Source: Glaesserella australis (lineage in GTDB: Bacteria; Pseudomonadota; Gammaproteobacteria; Enterobacterales; Pasteurellaceae). Taken from it: 64,000 bases of DNA. A program made the translations under genes and the position numbers. The notes under the pieces were generated by a model. The model was not told the DNA's origin, ran no database searches, and saw nothing but the letters and a program-made list of their open reading frames with translations. The stretch is from assembly GCF_003260095.1 (NCBI RefSeq), contig NZ_PTPX01000013.1, forward strand, positions 1 to 64,000. The letters are read 5' to 3'. This document shows, piece after piece, positions 56,542 to 64,000 of the stretch (positions are counted from its first letter, which is position 1; every line of letters begins with the position of its first letter).

Positions 56542-57570
56542 ATGTCAAAACCGATTGTTTTTAGTGGCGTACAGCCTTCAGGTGAATTAAGTTTAGGAAA
56601 CTATCTCGGGGCGTTACGCAACTGGGTTAAAATGCAAGATGAATATGAATGTTTATTCTGCATTGTTGATCTGCATGCGATCACCGTGCGTCAAGATCCT
56701 GAAGCGTTACGCAAAGCGACGTTAGATACCTTAGCCATTTACCTTGCTTGCGGTATCGATCCTGAAAAAAGTACGATCTTCATTCAATCCCACGTCCCTG
56801 AACATAGCCAATTAGCGTGGATTTTGAACTGCTACACCTACTTCGGCGAAATGGGACGTATGACCCAATTTAAAGATAAATCTGCTCGTCATGAAGATAA
56901 TGTGAATGTCGGCTTATTTACCTATCCTGTGTTAATGGCAGCAGATATTCTGCTTTACCAAGCAAACCAAGTACCTGTGGGTGACGACCAAAAACAACAC
57001 CTTGAAATCACTCGTGATATTGCTAACCGTTTCAACGCGTTATACGGTAAAAAAGATGCTGAAGGCAATGTGATTGAACCAATTTTTGCTGTGCCTGAAG
57101 TCTTTATTGCGAAAACAGGGGCAAGAATTATGTCGTTATTAGAGCCGACCAAAAAGATGTCAAAATCAGACGACAACCGCAATAACGTGATCGGCTTATT
57201 AGAAGATCCGAAATCGGTTGAGAAGAAAATTAAACGTGCAATGACCGACGGCGATGAGCCACCTGTCGTTCGCTACGATGTGCAAAACAAACCTGGCGTG
57301 TCAAACTTACTCGATATTTTGGCAAGTGTTACAGGTAAAACAATCCCAGCACTTGAAGCGGAATTTGAAGGCAAAATGTACGGGCATTTAAAAGGAGCGG
57401 TGGCAGAAGAAGTATCTGCGATGTTAAGCCAACTTCAAGAGCGTTATCACCATTTCCGTAATGATGAAGCATTACTTGAAAAAATCTATCGTGAAGGTGC
57501 TGAAAAAGCCCGTGCCAAAGCGAAAGAAACTTTAGCGGAAGTGTATAAGAAAGTAGGATTTGTGGCTTAA
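56542..57570 (+). CDS. trpS: Tryptophanyl-tRNA synthetase
   Basis: 342 aa class I synthetase. [17 protein letters not shown] replaces the HIGH region, and [11 protein letters not shown] is the KMSKS loop. Start ATG at 56542 with an AGAGAAAAG site. A single-gene unit on the plus strand with its own terminator. Confidence 0.96.
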   Translation: MSKPIVFSGVQPSGELSLGNYLGALRNWVKMQDEYECLFCIVDLHAITVRQDPEALRKATLDTLAIYLACGIDPEKSTIFIQSHVPEHSQLAWILNCYTYFGEMGRMTQFKDKSARHEDNVNVGLFTYPVLMAADILLYQANQVPVGDDQKQHLEITRDIANRFNALYGKKDAEGNVIEPIFAVPEVFIAKTGARIMSLLEPTKKMSKSDDNRNNVIGLLEDPKSVEKKIKRAMTDGDEPPVVRYDVQNKPGVSNLLDILASVTGKTIPALEAEFEGKMYGHLKGAVAEEVSAMLSQLQERYHHFRNDEALLEKIYREGAEKARAKAKETLAEVYKKVGFVA

Positions 57571-57606
57571 TAAAATATAAAAGCTACTTTATAAATCGTA
57601 TAAAAA

Positions 57607-57662
57607 ATGAGAGTTTTCTTATTCGCGTATCAGAATAATCTGAGCAAGAAGAAAACTCTCAT
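57607..57662. terminator. Convergent terminator between trpS and lipA
   Basis: A perfect 14-bp pair ATGAGAGTTTTCTT / AAGAAAACTCTCAT (57607-57620 with 57649-57662), with a 28-base loop and T-runs outside both arms. It lies between converging genes. Confidence 0.8.
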
Positions 57663-57685
57663 ATTTTTGTTTCTAAATTACCAAG

Positions 57686-58648
57686 CTATTTCACAATCCC
57701 ACCGCTTGCTTGTAAATCAGCATGGTAAGATGAACGAACGAAAGGTCCACAGGCTGCGTGTTCAAAGCCCATTTCATTAGCTTTTTGACGGAACATATCA
57801 AATTCCGTCGGGTGAACATAACGAGCCACAGGCAAGTGGTGGCGACTTGGTTGTAGATACTGCCCTAAAGTGAGCATAGTTACCCCATGATCACGCAAGT
57901 CTTGCATCACTTCTAAAATCTCGTCGTTAGTTTCGCCTAAGCCGACCATAATGCCCGATTTGGTTGGAATATCGGGGAACACTTCTTTAAACGCTTTGAG
58001 CAATTTGAGCGACCATTCATAGTCCGCACCCGGTCGAATTTCTTTGTACAGGCGTGGCACATTCTCAAGGTTATGGTTAAACACATCAGGCGGATTTTCT
58101 TTTAAGATTTCAATCGCTTGTTCAATACGTCCACGGAAATCAGGCACTAAAATCTCGATTTTGATCCCCGGATTTAACGCACGGATCTCTTTGACACATT
58201 CTGCAAAATGCCCAGCCCCACGATCAGGCAGATCGTCTCTATCCACCGAGGTAATCACCACATACTTCAGTTTCATATCCTGAATGGTTTCGGCGAGTTT
58301 TTTCGGTTCATCTTGATCGAGCGGTAATGGTTTACCGTGAGCCACATCACAAAACGGACAACGACGAGTACAGATTGCCCCCATAATCATAAAGGTTGCC
58401 GTGCCGTGATTAAAACATTCGTGCAAGTTTGGGCAAGAAGCTTCTTCACAGACAGAATGCAAGCCGTGACGACGCATACCGTTTTTGATACTTTCAATTT
58501 TGGCTGAGTTGGCTGGCAGTTTGATCTTCATCCACTCAGGCTTTTTCAATAATTCTTGATTCGGATCGATATTTTTCACAGGGATAATGGACGTTTTTGC
58601 GGCATCACGATACTTCACGCCACGTTCCATTTTAAAAGGTGTACCCAT
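57686..58648 (-). CDS. lipA: Lipoyl synthase
   Basis: Radical-SAM enzyme inserting two sulphurs into octanoyl chains, 320 aa. Auxiliary cluster cysteines are in [12 protein letters not shown], the radical-SAM cluster in CTRRCPFCD, and the terminal Ser is in VRSSYHAD. Last gene of the ybeD-lipB-lipA run. Confidence 0.96.
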   Translation of the reverse strand: MGTPFKMERGVKYRDAAKTSIIPVKNIDPNQELLKKPEWMKIKLPANSAKIESIKNGMRRHGLHSVCEEASCPNLHECFNHGTATFMIMGAICTRRCPFCDVAHGKPLPLDQDEPKKLAETIQDMKLKYVVITSVDRDDLPDRGAGHFAECVKEIRALNPGIKIEILVPDFRGRIEQAIEILKENPPDVFNHNLENVPRLYKEIRPGADYEWSLKLLKAFKEVFPDIPTKSGIMVGLGETNDEILEVMQDLRDHGVTMLTLGQYLQPSRHHLPVARYVHPTEFDMFRQKANEMGFEHAACGPFVRSSYHADLQASGGIVK

Positions 58649-58659
58649 TCGAGATTATC

Positions 58660-59316
58660 CTATTTGTTAATAATTTGTTGCTTATTATAGCCGAGAATTT
58701 GGCTAAAGTAATGGATCAATTTCGGCGAGACTTTATCGCAATCGGCTTCAATCTTATCAACAAAATCCGCTAATTGACACATTTCTAACCCTGCATAGCC
58801 ACACGGGTTGATATTATGAAACGGGCTAAGATCCATGTTGATGTTCAAGGCTAAACCGTGAAACGAACAGCCTTTACGAATGCGTAAGCCGAGCGAACAG
58901 ATTTTCTTGCCATCAACATAAACACCCGGCGCATCAGGCTTGGGATAAGCATCAATGCCGTAATCCGCCAAGGTTTTTACCACCGATTGCTCAAGGGCAG
59001 TCACCAAATCTCTCACGCTCAAATCGTTACCATTTGCTTTGTGGCGTTTGATGTCAATCAGCACATACATAATCTGCTGCCCCAAGCCGTGATAGGTAAT
59101 CTGACCGCCCCGATCCGACTGTACCACAGGGATATTTGTCGGATTGAGTAGATGTTCAGGCTTACCTGCAGAGCCTTGCGTAAATACCGACGGGTGCTGA
59201 ACTAGCCAGATTTCATCAGGGGTTTGTTCATTGCGATTGTCAGTAAAATCCTGCATTTTGTGCCAAATCTCTTGGTAATCTTGAATACCAAGTTGGCGAA
59301 TGATAAGTTGGGTCAT
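58660..59316 (-). CDS. lipB: Octanoyltransferase LipB
   Basis: Moves octanoyl from ACP to lipoyl domains, 218 aa. [12 protein letters not shown] and the active Lys/Cys region ([29 protein letters not shown]) are visible. Lies 3 bases after ybeD and 11 before lipA. Confidence 0.95.
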   Translation of the reverse strand: MTQLIIRQLGIQDYQEIWHKMQDFTDNRNEQTPDEIWLVQHPSVFTQGSAGKPEHLLNPTNIPVVQSDRGGQITYHGLGQQIMYVLIDIKRHKANGNDLSVRDLVTALEQSVVKTLADYGIDAYPKPDAPGVYVDGKKICSLGLRIRKGCSFHGLALNINMDLSPFHNINPCGYAGLEMCQLADFVDKIEADCDKVSPKLIHYFSQILGYNKQQIINK

Positions 59317-59319
59317 AGA

Positions 59320-59619
59320 TTACAACACCATTCTCACGCCCTGAATCTTCGCTAAATCAGCATAAAGGGTTTCGACTTGGTCGATGTTTTCGGCTTGAAT
59401 GGTAATGGAAACAGAGTGATAAGTGCCTTTGCCACTCTCTTTTAAACTTGGATTATAGTCGCCTTTAACCACTTTTTGTACTTCGTTTACTACATCGTCC
59501 ATTAAGCCATCACGGGCGGCGCCCACCACTTTAAAGGTGAATGAACACGGAAATTCAAGTAAATCTTTCAGTTTTTGTTGTGGAATATCGGCTAAATTTA
59601 CGCTTTTTGTTTCTGTCAT
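59320..59619 (-). CDS. ybeD: YbeD family protein (DUF493)
   Basis: 99-aa small ACT-like protein of unknown function, next to lipB as in E. coli. Text [20 protein letters not shown] and the C-terminal [14 protein letters not shown] are typical. Confidence 0.9.
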   Translation of the reverse strand: MTETKSVNLADIPQQKLKDLLEFPCSFTFKVVGAARDGLMDDVVNEVQKVVKGDYNPSLKESGKGTYHSVSITIQAENIDQVETLYADLAKIQGVRMVL

Positions 59620-59643
59620 TTTGTATCCTTATGAAATGTATTG

Positions 59644-59811
59644 AGCGGTGCGATTTTGCAACATTTTTGCAAGATCGCACCGCTTGTTTGAAATATCCTA
59701 GCACGGCATAGCCGTACTAGGTTGGTCATAAGTCAGCTTCTCTAGAGCTGTAGAGTAAGAGTAGCGGAGCTACTCACTTATGCTTAACCTAGTACGCAGT
59801 AGCGTACTAGG
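59644..59811. repeat. Inverted uptake-signal hairpin plus mosaic palindromes
   Basis: First AGCGGTGCGATTTTGC with its inverse (59644-59685), an uptake-signal hairpin. Then CCTAGCACGGC/GCCGTACTAGG (59697-59721), GTAGCGGAGCTAC (59761-59773), and CCTAGTACGC/GCGTACTAGG (59788-59811) preceded by GCTTAA. This 206-bp gap holds no gene; it separates dacA from ybeD. Confidence 0.75.
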
Positions 59812-59825
59812 CATTACGGTATAAA

Positions 59826-61007
59826 TCAGTCAAACAACCCTTTGATCGTCAGGACAATCCAGTCCCACGCTTTGCCGAAAATGCTGGCTTCTTGAACATC
59901 GTGCATTACTTGAAGATCGACCGTTGCCACATCTTTGCCGTTAAGTTGGTAAATCACTTTGCCTACAGATTGTCCTTTTGCTAAAGGCGCTTCAAGATTC
60001 TTTTTATCTAAAGTATAACGTGCTTTTAATTCAGCAGTTTTACCTTTAGGAACAGTAATATAGCTATCTTGCAATGTACCGAGTTTCACATTACCTACAT
60101 CACCATAATACACCGACTGCTCCAACACTTGTTGACCCGCAGATAATGGCTTAACGGTTTCAAAGTTAGCAAAGCCCCATTGGAGTAATTTTTTACTCTC
60201 TACTTCACGCCCTTTCATTGTATCCACACCCATAACAACGGAAATCAAGCGAGTATTGCTGTTGTAAGCAGATGCGACTAAATTATAGCCTGCTTTATCG
60301 GTATGACCTGTTTTTAAACCATCCACATTGATGGATTTATCCCATAATAAACCGTTGCGATTTGGTTGTTTGATTTTATTGAACGTAAACTCTTTTTCAG
60401 CGTAGATTTTGTACTCTTCAGGTAAATCACGAATGATATGTGCGCCGATAATCGCCATATCTCGAGCAGATGAATATTGTTCTGGGTGATCAAGCCCATG
60501 TACTGTCATAAAATGAGTGTTCTTCAAACCAAATTGTTGAACATACTTATTCATGGTATCAATAAAGGCTTGCTGAGAACCTGAAATATGTTCTGCTATT
60601 GCCACTGATGCATCATTCCCAGACACCACAATAATGCCACGATTTAAATCTTCAACCGAAACTTGTTGGTTCAAATTTAAAAACATTTTTGATGAGCCAG
60701 GAAATTTTTGTCCCCATGAACTTTCTGTAATAGTAACCAAATCACTATTTTTAATTTTTCCTGATTTTAATGCATCGCCTACGACATAACTCGTCATCAT
60801 TTTCGTTAAGCTAGCAGGATATTGACGCTGATCTGGATTAAGACTTGCAAGTACAGCACCAGAATTGTAATCCATTAAAATAAAAGTTTGAGCATTGAGC
60901 TGTGGAGCAGGAATACCATAATCAATATCTTCTGCGTGAACAAAATTTATGGTTGAAAACGCCATAGCACAACAAAGGGCTGTTTTACATAATTTATTTT
61001 TTAACAT
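59826..61007 (-). CDS. dacA: D-alanyl-D-alanine carboxypeptidase, PBP5/6 type
   Basis: 393 aa. Signal peptide to about residue 25 (ending FVHA), active-site SLTK in YPASLTKMMTS, SGND in IIVVSGNDASVAIAE and KTG in GLKTGHTDKAGYN. The C-terminal 18 residues (IFGKAWDWIVLTIKGLF) form an amphipathic membrane anchor. Trims peptidoglycan pentapeptides. First of a dacA-rlpA-rodA-mrdA shape block read from the opposite end. Confidence 0.95.
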   Translation of the reverse strand: MLKNKLCKTALCCAMAFSTINFVHAEDIDYGIPAPQLNAQTFILMDYNSGAVLASLNPDQRQYPASLTKMMTSYVVGDALKSGKIKNSDLVTITESSWGQKFPGSSKMFLNLNQQVSVEDLNRGIIVVSGNDASVAIAEHISGSQQAFIDTMNKYVQQFGLKNTHFMTVHGLDHPEQYSSARDMAIIGAHIIRDLPEEYKIYAEKEFTFNKIKQPNRNGLLWDKSINVDGLKTGHTDKAGYNLVASAYNSNTRLISVVMGVDTMKGREVESKKLLQWGFANFETVKPLSAGQQVLEQSVYYGDVGNVKLGTLQDSYITVPKGKTAELKARYTLDKKNLEAPLAKGQSVGKVIYQLNGKDVATVDLQVMHDVQEASIFGKAWDWIVLTIKGLFD

Positions 61008-61021
61008 ATCAAAATCCTATT

Positions 61022-61996
61022 TTATTTTTCTGAATAACTTAACACACTATAACCTAAACGATTGAGCTGTTTTTTTACTTTTGCAGACTCACTAGCAGAT
61101 GTCACATCAAACACAACATCAAATCCTTTCCCTTTTGCCACAACATAGCTTTTTGCTTTAACTGCATTTGCCACTTTTTTGGCTTCTTTTTCCGTTTTTA
61201 ATTGCAATACTTTCACTGCAAATTTAGGCTGAGAAACGGCTGATATCTCGTTAGATTTATTTGCAACTGTCGCAGGCTCAGCTTTAATTGCCAACGAATT
61301 ACCTGACTTTTTTACTTTTAAATTCAGGCCTTCTCTTTTAGCTAAATGGTAAAGTGCTTCAGCCCCTTTACCAATAATATAACCTTGGCTATCTACTTGC
61401 ATTGCTTCTACTCTAACCCGAGCTGTACCAGACTGAATCATACCAATCTCTTTAGCTGCACCTTTTGATAAATCAATAATACGGTTTTTACTAAAAGGAC
61501 CTCTATCGTTAATACGTACAATAACCTTCTTACCATTACGTAAGTTCGTTACAAGGGCATAAGAACCTAATGCCAAGGTTTTATGTGCTGCCGTATAGGC
61601 ATTTTTGTTAAAAATCTCTCCATTTGCCGTTTTGCGACCATGGAACATACCGCCATAATAACTGGCGACACCTACTTGGCTATATTGTTTAGAAGCTTCT
61701 TTACCAATAACTTTATGTGTTGCCCCTTTTTCTCTATAGCTACTTTTACTATTAGAAACTTTTACATGGCTAAGCGTAGCTCCTTTAACACCATACAGTT
61801 TCTGTGTTTCATTGGTTGTTTTTTTTGCAGATTTTTTCGTTGAAGTCACCGCTTTCTTTTTAGGACTTTTAACTACTTTTTTCTGCACTTTTTGGACCGT
61901 TGCCACTTTTTTTGTCTGGGGTGCCGCAACCGTTTGTAGCGGGCTTAACGCAACCATAGCAGCTAATAGAAATGTTGCTAATTTGGTTAGTTTCAT
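61022..61996 (-). CDS. rlpA: RlpA-like septal/lateral peptidoglycan protein
   Basis: 324 aa. Signal peptide ([15 protein letters not shown]), then a Lys-rich linker (about residues 27-62), the double-psi beta-barrel of RlpA ([20 protein letters not shown] and [17 protein letters not shown]) near residues 107-200, and a C-terminal SPOR-like domain. Unlike E. coli RlpA, there is no lipobox Cys at the signal end, so it would be soluble in the periplasm. Lies between dacA and rodA as in other gamma-proteobacteria. Confidence 0.88.
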   Translation of the reverse strand: MKLTKLATFLLAAMVALSPLQTVAAPQTKKVATVQKVQKKVVKSPKKKAVTSTKKSAKKTTNETQKLYGVKGATLSHVKVSNSKSSYREKGATHKVIGKEASKQYSQVGVASYYGGMFHGRKTANGEIFNKNAYTAAHKTLALGSYALVTNLRNGKKVIVRINDRGPFSKNRIIDLSKGAAKEIGMIQSGTARVRVEAMQVDSQGYIIGKGAEALYHLAKREGLNLKVKKSGNSLAIKAEPATVANKSNEISAVSQPKFAVKVLQLKTEKEAKKVANAVKAKSYVVAKGKGFDVVFDVTSASESAKVKKQLNRLGYSVLSYSEK

Positions 61997-62030
61997 AGTA
62001 ATTCCTCTTTATCAAGATAATCTGACAAGA

Positions 62031-63158
62031 CTATAATTTAGTATAAGGATTATTTTGATCCCGACGTTCACGATGAACATAGCTCGACATCATCAATCCG
62101 AAAGCAGCCATCAGGGTAACATAAGATGTACCCCCATAGCTAAAGAGTGGTAATGGCACACCTACCACAGGTAAAATACCACTTACCATACCAATATTTA
62201 CAAACACATAAACGAAGAAAAGCAATGCTGTTCCACCGGATAAAATTCGTCCAAATGCTGTACCTGATTTTGCACCGATAATTAAACCACGAGCAATAAT
62301 AAATAGATAAATCGCTAATAAAATCAGAACGCCAATCATGCCATGTTCTTCACTTAATACAGCAAAGATAAAATCTGTATGAGGTTCAGGTAAAAATTCT
62401 AATTGAGACTGTGTCCCTTCCATCCAGCCTTTTCCTTCAATACCGCCAGAGCCAATGGCTATTTTAGATTGAATAATATGGTAACCTGCACCAAGCGGGT
62501 CTTTTTCAGGATCAATTAGCGTCATTACACGGGTTTTTTGGTAATCATGCATTAAATAAAACCACATGATGGGAATAAATCCTGCTAAAAAGACTACTCC
62601 AGCGCCAATAAGTTTCCAGCTTAACCCCGCTAGAAATAAAACAAAGATACCTGCAGCACACACTAAGATAGAAGTACCTAAATCTGGCTGAGCGGCTACT
62701 AATAATGTAGGCACAATAATCATCGCCAATGCAATCGCTGTATCTCTGAAATCAGGAGGAAGTGCACGTTTACCTAAATAGGCAGCAACCATTAATGGCA
62801 CAGATAATTTAGCAATTTCAGAAGGCTGAAAACGTATAAATCCAAGATTAAGCCAACGTTGTGCACCTTTACTTGTTTCACCGACAAGATCAACTAACAC
62901 TAATAAAATAATACAAACGATGTATAAGTAAGGTGCTACTTTTTCATAAAATCTAGGGGGAAACATTGCCATAGCAAACATTACGCCCAAACCTAGACAA
63001 ACCTGAATAACTCGATTGGTAAACATACGCTCGCTAGCACCACTTGCACTATACAAAACAAGTAGACCATAGCCAGTGATCGCAAATAAGCCAATCAATA
63101 GCCAAATATCTAATGCGAAAATTTTCCAAAATCGCCCTAAAAATGATGATTTATTCAC
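62031..63158 (-). CDS. rodA: Rod-shape protein RodA
   Basis: 375 aa SEDS peptidoglycan polymerase with about ten membrane segments. Typical [13 protein letters not shown] and [12 protein letters not shown] motifs. Its start overlaps the mrdA stop by 8 bases, so it is coupled to PBP2. Confidence 0.96.
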   Translation of the reverse strand: MNKSSFLGRFWKIFALDIWLLIGLFAITGYGLLVLYSASGASERMFTNRVIQVCLGLGVMFAMAMFPPRFYEKVAPYLYIVCIILLVLVDLVGETSKGAQRWLNLGFIRFQPSEIAKLSVPLMVAAYLGKRALPPDFRDTAIALAMIIVPTLLVAAQPDLGTSILVCAAGIFVLFLAGLSWKLIGAGVVFLAGFIPIMWFYLMHDYQKTRVMTLIDPEKDPLGAGYHIIQSKIAIGSGGIEGKGWMEGTQSQLEFLPEPHTDFIFAVLSEEHGMIGVLILLAIYLFIIARGLIIGAKSGTAFGRILSGGTALLFFVYVFVNIGMVSGILPVVGVPLPLFSYGGTSYVTLMAAFGLMMSSYVHRERRDQNNPYTKL

Positions 63159-64000
63159 GTAATTCCTCTACTGCACCTGTTGCAAGCGGTGCCTTAGGTG
63201 CTATATTTTGCAAATTATCAGGAGCTGCTAAATGTAATAATGCATAGTCCATAATTTTTCTTGCTGCTGGAGCTGCTGTACTGCCACCACCCCCTGCATT
63301 TTCTAAAATGATTGAAACAATCACTTTTGGATTATCATAAGGCGCATAGCCAATAAACCAGCCGTGGTCATGTAAATCTTTTTTCAGACCTTTGGCATTA
63401 TAATTTTGTCCATTTAAGCTAAAAACTTGAGCTGTTCCTGTTTTACCTGCAGCTCGATAAGCTGCTCCAGCAAAAGCTTTACGCCCTGTTCCATTATGGG
63501 CATTAATTACGTTATACATGCCTAGCTTAGCAATTTGCCAATAGCGACTCGGCACATCTGAAATATCTTCATAAAGCAACGGATCTTTATAAGGTGTAAT
63601 ATCTGTGGACATGACTTCTTTCATCAAATGTGGCGTATTAACCTTACCATTATTAATTAAGACAGCTGTTGCTTTTGCTAGTTGCAATGGTGTCGAAATC
63701 CAATAGCCTTGTCCGATGCCTACAGAGATAGTATCGCCTTGTAACCAAGGTTTTTTATAGCGCTTCTGCTTCCATTCACGGCTTGGCATAATTCCAACGG
63801 ACTCTTCCGCTAAATCAATGCCTGTTTTAACACCAAATCCGAATTTCTTCATCCAATCCGACATGTTATCTATGCCCATATCGTAGGCAAGTTGATAAAA
63901 GAACGTATCTGATGATTCAACGATGGCTTTATTCACATCCGTTCTACCATGCCCACTTTTTTTCCAGTCACGGAAGCGTTGTGTAGAACCAGGTAAAATC
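63151..64000 (-). CDS. mrdA: Penicillin-binding protein 2, C-terminal part (runs off window)
   Basis: Partial: the frame is open to the right edge, so the 5' part lies outside (a GTG at 63936 that could be mistaken for a start is internal). [14 protein letters not shown] carries the second PBP motif region, and [10 protein letters not shown] the KTG motif. The transpeptidase partner of RodA in cell elongation. Confidence 0.95.
   Translation of the reverse strand, partial: ILPGSTQRFRDWKKSGHGRTDVNKAIVESSDTFFYQLAYDMGIDNMSDWMKKFGFGVKTGIDLAEESVGIMPSREWKQKRYKKPWLQGDTISVGIGQGYWISTPLQLAKATAVLINNGKVNTPHLMKEVMSTDITPYKDPLLYEDISDVPSRYWQIAKLGMYNVINAHNGTGRKAFAGAAYRAAGKTGTAQVFSLNGQNYNAKGLKKDLHDHGWFIGYAPYDNPKVIVSIILENAGGGGSTAAPAARKIMDYALLHLAAPDNLQNIAPKAPLATGAVEELRE

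Noticed and set aside
63151-63936. Complete short PBP gene starting at 63936
   Set aside because: The frame stays open and homologous up to the window edge; the GTG is internal to mrdA.

Overview
The window is about 64 kb of a Pasteurellaceae chromosome. The gene set (manXYZ, purL, the yceD-rpmF-plsX-fabH block, dnaK/dnaJ, lipA/lipB, rodA) and the many copies of the uptake signal ACAAGCGGT, rather than the Haemophilus form AAGTGCGGT, point to the Actinobacillus/Mannheimia/Bibersteinia side of the family. Species cannot be settled from the sequence alone. Nearly all genes lie on the minus strand; the plus-strand genes are yagU, dapD, pgpC, an SLC13 permease and trpS.

Region 1 (1-2.7 kb): IS end sequences at the left edge, then potD (polyamine binding) and ansB (periplasmic asparaginase). 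Region 2 (2.7-7.3 kb) is an AT-rich accessory insert between ansB and purL. It holds a truncated gene, an IS remnant made of two transposase 5' halves joined tail to tail, and a two-reverse-transcriptase anti-phage locus of the DRT3 type: drt3a, drt3b and a structured non-coding RNA. I could delimit the RNA by its own promoter, a terminator, a 13-bp closing helix and an ACACAC template-like stretch. drt3b is split in two frames at a pair of A7 tracts. This is the most interesting part of the window.

Region 3 (7.4-31.7 kb) is housekeeping: purL with a PurR operator, a Fur-type TonB receptor, yagU behind an FNR box, manXYZ with a CRP-like site, mutM, brnQ, fabG, fabD, a LysE exporter, queH, ispB, a CorB-like protein, ypjD, yggT/yggU, and a yceD-rpmF-plsX-fabH-trmB-yggL block. 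rpmF is a short gene found by reading the sequence directly.

Region 4 (31.7-48.4 kb) is a complete-looking aryl polyene (APE) type cluster of 18 genes on one strand: two active ketosynthases plus a chain-length-factor-like protein, ketoreductase, two dehydratases, two ACPs, two adenylation proteins, acyltransferases, a glycosyltransferase, thioesterase, LolA-like carrier, MMPL exporter, flavin oxidoreductase and two lipoproteins. It has no aromatic amino acid ammonia-lyase. Its adenylating enzyme is duplicated, and the two copies have lost complementary parts.

Region 5 (48.6-64 kb): dapD, pgpC, an SLC13/TrkA-C permease, dnaJ and dnaK with a small coupled unknown gene between them, a cold-shock protein, trpS, lipA/lipB/ybeD and the cell-shape block dacA-rlpA-rodA-mrdA, which runs off the right edge. 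Several intergenic gaps carry palindromic repeats of two recognisable kinds. I saw no tRNA, rRNA, CRISPR array or prophage.
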